From assembly GCA_020631295.1 (NCBI GenBank), contig JAHDHN010000029.1:1-15036 (forward strand): a stretch of 15,036 nucleotides of DNA. Reading direction: 5' to 3'. The notes below the pieces were generated by a model. The model worked only from the letters and a program-made list of their open reading frames with translations, had not been told where the DNA came from and searched no databases. Of this stretch, positions 8,004 to 15,036 are shown piece by piece (position 1 is the stretch's first letter; each line of letters opens with the position of its first letter). Both the position numbers and the translations under genes were made by a program. Source of the stretch: Rickettsiales bacterium. GTDB taxonomy: Bacteria > Pseudomonadota > Alphaproteobacteria > Rickettsiales > UBA8987.

Positions 8004-8004
<1 letters not shown>
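6514..8004 (-). CDS. SulP (SLC26) family anion transporter with C-terminal STAS domain
   Basis: This 496-residue inner-membrane protein has the SulP N-terminal signature: [20 protein letters not shown] (about 19-38), then VGLYASF and [18 protein letters not shown] (about 64-81). Many hydrophobic segments fill residues 20-385. The last 90 or so residues form a cytoplasmic STAS domain ([17 protein letters not shown], then EVTVKGLN). Family members carry sulfate, bicarbonate, dicarboxylates or other anions, and the sequence does not settle which. The ATG overlaps the aspC stop by one base in TAATG and no good Shine-Dalgarno is visible, so translation is probably coupled to aspC. Pairing with an aminotransferase that makes or uses oxaloacetate makes a dicarboxylate or bicarbonate role as plausible as sulfate; that is speculation from context. 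Confidence 0.93.
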
Positions 8005-9336
<1,332 letters not shown>

Positions 9337-9407
9337 AACAGTTACATATAAATGCGAGCGGGCAGGTACCATGAAGTGTTATGAGATGCAAGGGGGGAGT
9401 GAGTGTA

Positions 9408-10592
9408 TTATGGGAGTGGTGGGGTGTTATTAGCCAGTTTGAAATTTTGAAGAAGTTCACTCATCAATGATGTGCCTATCTTGACTTTATCTACATAACC
9501 AATTTTTGGTGAACGTAGTGCTTCATTAATATTTTTTACTGTCATATCTATAATAGTATTGGCCAGTTCACTTGCACGTGTTTTAATTGCTTCTATATCA
9601 TTAGGTATATCATTGCCAATATAGCCGTTGCTATGAATAAGCACATTACTAAGAAATCCTGCAGCGCTGTTTTCCTTGAAAATAGCAGCGAAGAGACCTG
9701 TGCTTTTAGTAATAAAATGGTGGTCAATATGTGTGGAGATAAAGTGATTTCCTGTTTCTGAGAGGTCATTTTTTTTCGAATAAATACCAGGGTAGTAACT
9801 TTCCAACTTATCAATTGCTTGTGTTGGAAGGTTTTCTTTATCAAATGGATTGCCCATAAGTTCTGAACAGCATTTATGGTGTACAGTTGCAATCACGGCA
9901 AGATTATATAAAAAAGAAGGGTCTTTTTCTATTTCATCTACCACTTCTGCTGTAAGAGAAAACCAGTCTGTGTATTGTGCTTTCAATGCAATGCTTTTCA
10001 TGCCATTTTGAAGGGAATGTACGTGATTAGAATCCTGGCTTAGCTCCATTACTTCTTGCCATTGTGCTGCAGATGCATTTTTTGCACTTATACAAGATCG
10101 GTATAAATCAGCTGTAATGGATTCAAAGCGTCTGGTTTTAAATCCACCAGAGGAAAATTCTTTATTTATAACCTCCAGAGATTCTTTCAGCTCACCCACA
10201 GTTTTATTTGAGTTTACTAAGTCATTTAAAATACCATATATTTTAGGATCTAATATATCAGTCGTGTTAGGGTGCAAAGCCTTTGCAAGTATGTTAATGC
10301 TGTTGGTTTCATATGTAGTTTTTATATCATCATATAAATTTTGTGCTGTTTGTTTTATATCATGGGGGACTTCACCTGCTTGATAGTCAAAACTAAATGC
10401 TTGAGTGAGAATGCTCTTCACCGGCAAATCATCGGATTGCTTTTCGATTTTTTTGCTAAGATGATTAGCAGCTATTTTATAAAGCAGCATATTATAGCTG
10501 CTGCTTACATCTAAGCGCAGTAGAAATTGTTCAATTTGGGTGTGATCATTATAATTTTTGCCAAGTGTGCTGCTTGATATTTCGTAGCTCAC
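9408..10592 (-). CDS. Unrecognised A+T-rich 394-residue protein, GTG start
   Basis: I do not recognise a family. The protein looks soluble and mainly alpha-helical, without signal peptide or membrane segment. It is rich in Asn, Ser, Lys and Ile, and has a few histidine clusters (VHHKCC near 243-248 and THIDHHF near 293-299) that do not match a metalloenzyme motif known to me. The reading frame is intact. The start codon is GTG at 10590-10592, with GGAA about 10 bases upstream; an ATG ten bases upstream of it is out of frame. Its composition is clearly more A+T-rich than pccA and aspC on either side, while the proper stop and ribosome site argue for a live gene. It has its own promoter candidate (10623-10650). 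Possible explanations are a lineage-specific or horizontally acquired gene, for instance an effector, but nothing in the sequence proves that. Confidence 0.75.
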   Translation of the reverse strand: MSYEISSSTLGKNYNDHTQIEQFLLRLDVSSSYNMLLYKIAANHLSKKIEKQSDDLPVKSILTQAFSFDYQAGEVPHDIKQTAQNLYDDIKTTYETNSINILAKALHPNTTDILDPKIYGILNDLVNSNKTVGELKESLEVINKEFSSGGFKTRRFESITADLYRSCISAKNASAAQWQEVMELSQDSNHVHSLQNGMKSIALKAQYTDWFSLTAEVVDEIEKDPSFLYNLAVIATVHHKCCSELMGNPFDKENLPTQAIDKLESYYPGIYSKKNDLSETGNHFISTHIDHHFITKSTGLFAAIFKENSAAGFLSNVLIHSNGYIGNDIPNDIEAIKTRASELANTIIDMTVKNINEALRSPKIGYVDKVKIGTSLMSELLQNFKLANNTPPLP

Positions 10593-10622
10593 AATGTACC
10601 ATTTCCGTTAGTTTATGCCTTA

Positions 10623-10650
10623 ATAATAGCGGAAATGCTGGATAATGCAA
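10623..10650 (-). promoter_or_regulatory. Promoter candidate for the 394-residue gene
   Basis: On the minus strand TTGCAT (10650-10645), 16 bases, then TATTAT (10628-10623) resembles a sigma70 promoter with a start near 10616. It lies in the 59-base gap after the pccA stop. An 8-base inverted repeat, CATTTCCG (10600-10607) and CGGAAATG (10630-10637), brackets the -10 box and includes the ribosome site GGAA in its outer arm, so it could be an operator. Confidence 0.4.
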
Positions 10651-10651
10651 G

Positions 10652-12649
10652 TTAAGTTAATATTTGTTCGAATTCCATTAATATTTCGTTAACTTGAACA
10701 TTCTGACCTGGTTTCACCTTTATCTTTTTGATGGTTACATCTTGCTCGGCATAGAGCATGTTTTCCATCTTCATTGCCTCAAGCACAATCAGCTCTTGGC
10801 CAGTGGTGATTTCATCGCCTTCTTTCACCTTAATATCCACAATCACGCCGGAAATAGGGGCGTCCAGATGCTTAGACAAGGCGGATTCATCAATCTCTGG
10901 CATATATTTTGACAGCTCGGCCACGCGCGGTGTGCGCACGGTCACAGGCAGTGTAATCCCGCCATGGGTGACAAGATACCCGCCGTCAATCGGTGTGATT
11001 TGTGCATTGATGGGTTCGCCGTCCAGCTCGCCTTTGAATAAATTAGCGCCCAATGTCCATTGGCTGGCAATTTGCATGGAAATATTGCCATAGCCGATCT
11101 CAAAGCCGTAAGCGCGCTGGCGTACATAGACCGAAAATGCCTGGTCGCCCACGGTGGTCACCCAGCGTGTGCCGATCTGGCGTTCTTGCCCGTCCATTTG
11201 GCCTGAAACCGTTACGGCGCGATGGGCATCGGTGAGATATACAAAGGTACCCACGGCCAGCATCACCTTGGTTTTTTCTTCGTCTAAATTGGCGCCAGAG
11301 AAGCCGTCCGCATATTCTTCGGCGATGAAGTTGGTGGACATATCGCCTTTGCGGAAGCGCTCATGCTCCATTAATGCCTCTAAGAAGCTGATATTATGCG
11401 CCACACCACGAATCACATATTCGCCTAGCGCATGCTGCATGGCATTAATTGCCTGCTCACGGTCATCACCATAGGTAATCAGCTTGGCGATCATCGCGTC
11501 ATAGAACATGCTCACCTCGCCACCGGCGGTCACACCGCTATCAATACGCACGGTCTCACTCGCTGTTGGCTCTTTATATTCCACAATACGGCCTGTGGAC
11601 GGCAAGAAGCCCCGGCTAGGATCTTCCGCATAAATGCGTGATTCCATCGCCCAGCCTTTCAGCTTCACGTCTTTTTGTGTGATGGGCAGTTTTTCCTCAT
11701 TCGCCACGCGGATCATCATTTCTACCAAGTCATAACCCGTCACATATTCAGTCACCGGGTGTTCCACCTGCAGACGCGTGTTGATTTCTAGGAAGTAGAA
11801 ATTGCGCTTGCTGTCGACAATATATTCCACCGTACCGGCAGAGCGGTAATTCACCTGCTTGGCCAGGGAAACAGATTGCTCATACATTTTCTGGCGGGTT
11901 TTCTCGTCCAAAAACGGGCTTGGTGCTTCTTCAATCACCTTCTGGTGGTGGCGCTGAATGGAGCATTCGCGCTCACCCAAGCACACCACATTGCCGTGCG
12001 TATCGGCCATTACCTGAATTTCAATATGGCGCGGGTTCTCAATAAATTTCTCAATAAAAATACGGTCGTCTTTAAAGCTTTTACGTGCCTCATTGGTGGT
12101 AGAAGTATAGGCCTGCTCTACCTCTTCCTTTTTATACACAATGCGCATGCCTTTACCGCCACCGCCGGCTGCGGCTTTCATCATCACCGGGAAGCCGATT
12201 TTCTGTGCGATTTTGAGGGCATCTTTGGCATTTTTGATCACGCCTGTATAACCTGGTACCGTGTTTACCTTGGCAAGTTCGGCCTGCTTCTTTGCCTCAA
12301 TCTTATCACCCATTTTTACAATGGCTTCCACGTTTGGCCCAATGAAGGTAACGCCTTCTTCCGCAAGTGCTGTAGCAAATTCTGCATTCTCAGACAAAAA
12401 ACCATAGCCCGGATGCACTGCATCTGCACCGGTTTGACGCACCGCGTCTAAAATATTTTCAATCACCAAATAGCTTTGGTTGGAAGGCGAGGGGCCAATA
12501 TACACCGCCTCATCAGCATGAATCACATGCTGTGCGTTTTTGTCGGCTTCTGAATAGACCGCGACGGTTTTAATGCCCATTTTGCGTGCAGTACGCATCA
12601 CACGCAATGCAATTTCACCACGGTTTGCAATCAGAATCTTTTTGAACAT
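10652..12649 (-). CDS. pccA: Propionyl-CoA carboxylase alpha subunit (biotin carboxylase plus biotin carrier)
   Basis: This 665-residue subunit carboxylates its own biotin with ATP and bicarbonate; the partner beta subunit passes the carboxyl to propionyl-CoA, giving methylmalonyl-CoA. The biotin carboxylase part opens with KILIANRGEIALRVMRTAR (4-22) and continues with VHPGYGFLSEN (78-88), the ATP-grasp glycine loop KAAAGGGGKGM (158-168), GERECSIQRHHQKVIEEAP (225-243) and EINTRLQVEHP. A linker domain (about 450-590) joins it to the C-terminal biotinyl domain with EAMKMEN, in which K627 carries biotin. Length and the linker fit PccA better than stand-alone AccC (about 450 residues); a methylcrotonyl-CoA carboxylase is the main alternative. 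pccB is not in the window, so the holoenzyme genes are split or lie beyond it. GAGG sits 7 bases before the ATG. Confidence 0.94.
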   Translation of the reverse strand: MFKKILIANRGEIALRVMRTARKMGIKTVAVYSEADKNAQHVIHADEAVYIGPSPSNQSYLVIENILDAVRQTGADAVHPGYGFLSENAEFATALAEEGVTFIGPNVEAIVKMGDKIEAKKQAELAKVNTVPGYTGVIKNAKDALKIAQKIGFPVMMKAAAGGGGKGMRIVYKKEEVEQAYTSTTNEARKSFKDDRIFIEKFIENPRHIEIQVMADTHGNVVCLGERECSIQRHHQKVIEEAPSPFLDEKTRQKMYEQSVSLAKQVNYRSAGTVEYIVDSKRNFYFLEINTRLQVEHPVTEYVTGYDLVEMMIRVANEEKLPITQKDVKLKGWAMESRIYAEDPSRGFLPSTGRIVEYKEPTASETVRIDSGVTAGGEVSMFYDAMIAKLITYGDDREQAINAMQHALGEYVIRGVAHNISFLEALMEHERFRKGDMSTNFIAEEYADGFSGANLDEEKTKVMLAVGTFVYLTDAHRAVTVSGQMDGQERQIGTRWVTTVGDQAFSVYVRQRAYGFEIGYGNISMQIASQWTLGANLFKGELDGEPINAQITPIDGGYLVTHGGITLPVTVRTPRVAELSKYMPEIDESALSKHLDAPISGVIVDIKVKEGDEITTGQELIVLEAMKMENMLYAEQDVTIKKIKVKPGQNVQVNEILMEFEQILT

Positions 12650-12682
12650 AAGCTTGCCTCATTGTTATCAGGCCACTCTTAC

Positions 12683-12719
12683 GCGATAGTGTTACAAAGT
12701 GCAATATGTCAACACTATC
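12683..12719 (-). promoter_or_regulatory. pccA promoter enclosed by a perfect inverted repeat
   Basis: On the minus strand TTGACA (12712-12707) is followed after 18 bases by TATCGC (12688-12683), a good -35 with a weak -10. GATAGTGTT (12685-12693) and AACACTATC (12711-12719) are exact 9-base reverse complements separated by 17 bases, their centres a little over two helical turns apart, and they overlap the -10 and -35 boxes. This is the geometry of an operator for a dimeric repressor. The regulator is unknown. Confidence 0.5.
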
Positions 12720-12734
12720 TAAATGCTACATAAC

Positions 12735-12765
12735 AAAAAAGGCCATGACATATGCCATGGCCTTT
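12735..12765 (-). terminator. Intrinsic terminator of the autotransporter gene
   Basis: The 10-base arms AAAGGCCATG (12738-12747) and CATGGCCTTT (12756-12765) pair around an 8-base loop, and on the minus strand the stem runs into six U residues (12740-12735). It lies 22 bases after the autotransporter stop codon. The plus strand also ends in a T-rich stretch (TTTCTTTTT), so it could work in both directions, though no plus-strand gene enters it. Confidence 0.85.
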
Positions 12766-12787
12766 CTTTTTAATATACACCCTCTGA

Positions 12788-15036
12788 TTAGTTATGGTAA
12801 TCAGATGTTTTGGCACTAATTACTGGTGCGTGTGCGTTACTTTGTTTCGGTGCAGTATAGCTAGCATTGTTTGTATTTACATAGCCACTATATTCTTCAC
12901 CAAATTTATAAGTAAGGCGTGCAGTACCACCATATTCATAGCGATACTCGTTATACACACCGTCCAGCCCTACGTTTAGAGACCACTTAGGTGTAATATC
13001 CCATGTGCCACCAATTGCACCGTCTAGAGTGAATTTCTCTGTGTCACGGCCCTCATAACCCAATGTGTTATTGCTGCTTAGACCAGAGAAGCTGCTCTTA
13101 TACGTGCGGTCATCACCCAATATGTCCGTACCAATATTCACATTTGCATATGGCATGAAACCGTTCTGCTCTTCACGCGTTACTTGTAGTCCTACAGAAG
13201 TGTAGAGTGAATCTTGCACTTGTCTGTTAACAGCAAGGCCCAAGCCACCTGCACCTGTTTCCTCATAGGACTCGTTTTGGTAACGTGAGTAGATTACGTT
13301 AAGAGCAGGTGTGAATGTCCACTCTTCCACCGCAATATCACGCGAGAAACGTGCACCCAACGATACAGAGAAGGCATCATAGTCAGCATCCGCTGTCAGC
13401 CCAACGAATGGAATAGCACGCGTGCTCTCATTCTGGATGTAGCTGAAGGAAGCTGCCAGACGCATATCCACATCATGTTGCAATGGACGAGTGAGGTACC
13501 CTGTTAGGTGGTAGCTATCGCTCTCTGTGTCATACAGGCCATCTTGGCTTTCCAACGTGGTGTTGTCATAACCAATACTGAAACCAGTGATCCATGGTGT
13601 TTCTGCAATGCGTGTATCTAAACCAGCATTTACTGCATAGCGTTCGATATCTTCATGCACATAACCATCATTCCCTGCGCCGTCTGGTGTGCCGGTCACT
13701 TCCCCTTCATGGTAGCTCACTTCACCCCACACATTATACTTATGCTCAACATCAGTACTATGCGCAGTAGACAAAGTGACACCAGCATTGGATGCACCGC
13801 CGGAAGCAGGTGTAAAGCCAGCTGCACCATGGTCTAATACACGTACATGCTTAAAGCCGGTAGATACCATATTCTGCGCACCTTTGATACCGCTTGTGGC
13901 CGTACCGTCTTGGTAGTTTGCATTCAACTGCTCTAGCGCTTCGGCAATATCTTCACCTGATGCCATAGAGTAAAGTGCACTTACCATGCTTGTGAGTGCA
14001 GGGTCTGCATTTGGATCGCTAGCAATTCCAGGAATCACCTCATCCAGATATTCGGCTACAGACGCCTCGACCTCATCATAGGTGCCAGGTGTTACACCTG
14101 TGGATACCGGCGCTGGTGTGAAGCTGATTTCTACAGAATCTGGGTTATATTTCACATCATACAGCACAAGTACTGGATCGATATTAACATTATCATATGT
14201 ACCTGTAACAGTATTACCTTCCACTACGTGATACACATTGCTTGGCTCAAACAGCTCAGCAGCGCCTGGGCCTTTACCCACATCAAGCGTACCGCCATTA
14301 AGCGTTATATCACCTGCTGCTGATATTCCATCCCATGTGCCATCTTCAAAGACTGTTACATTGGTAGTACCTGTAGCTGATTGTGTGAAGTTACCACCAA
14401 TTGTCATTGGTACGATGATAGTACCATCATTTACCACATCACCTGTTGTAGTGATGCTGCCAGTACCAGCTGTATCTGTGATAGTAGAGCCTGTGCCTAC
14501 ATTTAGCGTACCAGTGGTAAGGGCAGATTGTAGGTCAACTGTTGTACCACTGCCGCTTACATCAAAGCTATCAGATGTAATGTCACTTAACAGCTCAACA
14601 TTACCACCGCCTGTGGCTTCGATGTTTTCAAAGGCAGTAATAGCACCAGTGATCGCTGTATCGGAAACATCACCTAGGCTTGTGTCAAATACCAAGGTAT
14701 CTGTATCATCACCACCATCAAGGTCACCGCCAACAAGCACGCCGTTCTGAATCGTTACAATGTCATCACCCGCACCTGCTGTAAGGCTCGCTACAGATTC
14801 TTTCAATGTAATGGAGTCCATGCCGTCACCAGAGTCCACAGCACCCGTTATTGTGCCACAGATTTCTAGTGTATCATTACCAATACCGGTTGTTACATCA
14901 CCGTCAATAGTGCTGCCCGCCGTTGCAGTAAGGCCATTATTACCATCACCTAGCTCTACATCGCCAGTTACGGTACCAGCAGTATCAACTGTTAAGGAAT
15001 CATCACCAGAGCCAGTTGTTAGGTTGCCTGTCAGAT
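12788..15036 (-). CDS. Autotransporter (type V secretion) protein, 5' end beyond the window
   Basis: The open frame continues without a stop to the window edge, so the signal peptide and N-terminal passenger are missing; the GTG at 14837-14839 is only an internal codon, not the start. The visible passenger (about 15036-14200) is made of imperfect repeats of about 20 residues of the form TGDVxxGDGNDxLTxxAGSTI, rich in Gly, Asp, Thr and Val, typical of a beta-helix surface adhesin. A helical linker (about 14090-13840) leads to a C-terminal beta-barrel (about 13740-12900) with alternating strands starting WGEVSYHEG and ending GGTARLTYKF. Such barrels insert in the outer membrane and expose the passenger. 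Unusually, 37 polar residues follow the usual terminal Phe, with no frameshift visible. A clear terminator follows. Function as adhesin is inferred. Confidence 0.88.
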   Translation of the reverse strand, partial: LTGNLTTGSGDDSLTVDTAGTVTGDVELGDGNNGLTATAGSTIDGDVTTGIGNDTLEICGTITGAVDSGDGMDSITLKESVASLTAGAGDDIVTIQNGVLVGGDLDGGDDTDTLVFDTSLGDVSDTAITGAITAFENIEATGGGNVELLSDITSDSFDVSGSGTTVDLQSALTTGTLNVGTGSTITDTAGTGSITTTGDVVNDGTIIVPMTIGGNFTQSATGTTNVTVFEDGTWDGISAAGDITLNGGTLDVGKGPGAAELFEPSNVYHVVEGNTVTGTYDNVNIDPVLVLYDVKYNPDSVEISFTPAPVSTGVTPGTYDEVEASVAEYLDEVIPGIASDPNADPALTSMVSALYSMASGEDIAEALEQLNANYQDGTATSGIKGAQNMVSTGFKHVRVLDHGAAGFTPASGGASNAGVTLSTAHSTDVEHKYNVWGEVSYHEGEVTGTPDGAGNDGYVHEDIERYAVNAGLDTRIAETPWITGFSIGYDNTTLESQDGLYDTESDSYHLTGYLTRPLQHDVDMRLAASFSYIQNESTRAIPFVGLTADADYDAFSVSLGARFSRDIAVEEWTFTPALNVIYSRYQNESYEETGAGGLGLAVNRQVQDSLYTSVGLQVTREEQNGFMPYANVNIGTDILGDDRTYKSSFSGLSSNNTLGYEGRDTEKFTLDGAIGGTWDITPKWSLNVGLDGVYNEYRYEYGGTARLTYKFGEEYSGYVNTNNASYTAPKQSNAHAPVISAKTSDYHN

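Noticed and set aside
11876..12451. 191-residue plus-strand frame opposite pccA
   Set aside because: The opposite strand encodes the conserved ATP-grasp region of biotin carboxylase; the frame shows no signal of its own.
14238..14750. 170-residue Pro/Ser/Val-rich plus-strand frame opposite the autotransporter
   Set aside because: Its composition is the mirror of Gly/Thr/Asp repeats on the coding strand; no ribosome site was seen.

Overview
The window looks like chromosomal DNA from a Gram-negative bacterium, probably an alphaproteobacterium. The evidence is an outer-membrane autotransporter, a propionyl-CoA carboxylase alpha subunit, an aspartate aminotransferase of the prokaryotic class Ib type and a SulP transporter. 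This placement is an inference from gene content and protein flavour; there is no rRNA or other marker gene to confirm it. Most housekeeping genes have a moderate base composition. Two genes, the reverse transcriptase at 367-1869 and the unknown gene at 9408-10592, are visibly richer in A+T, as expected for acquired DNA.

Layout. At the left end (1-2085), about 360 bases without a credible protein gene lead into a stand-alone reverse transcriptase with all catalytic motifs. It has no maturase or nuclease domain, which is the architecture of the 'unknown group'/defence-associated RTs (DRT/Abi). Two sigma70-like promoters lie in the leader, which may hold a structured non-coding RNA partner. From 2086 to 4291 an ArsR-type winged-helix regulator and a membrane-anchored nucleotide-sugar dehydratase of the PglF/WbpM/CapD family form a short plus-strand operon.

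Everything right of 4298 is on the minus strand. In transcription order from the right edge: a truncated autotransporter (15036-12788) ending in a clear intrinsic terminator; pccA behind a promoter enclosed by a perfect inverted repeat; an unrecognised A+T-rich 394-residue gene; a compact trio of hairpins; aspC and a SulP transporter, translationally coupled through TAATG; a 200-residue unknown protein behind a strong leader hairpin; purC; and a small membrane-anchored FKBP-like protein that ends 6 bases from the dehydratase gene.

The genes do not form one pathway. The minus-strand set is mostly basic metabolism (propionate/odd-chain carbon, transamination, purine synthesis, anion uptake) with surface functions at its ends. 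The item most likely to be a distinct biological system is the reverse transcriptase plus its non-coding leader.
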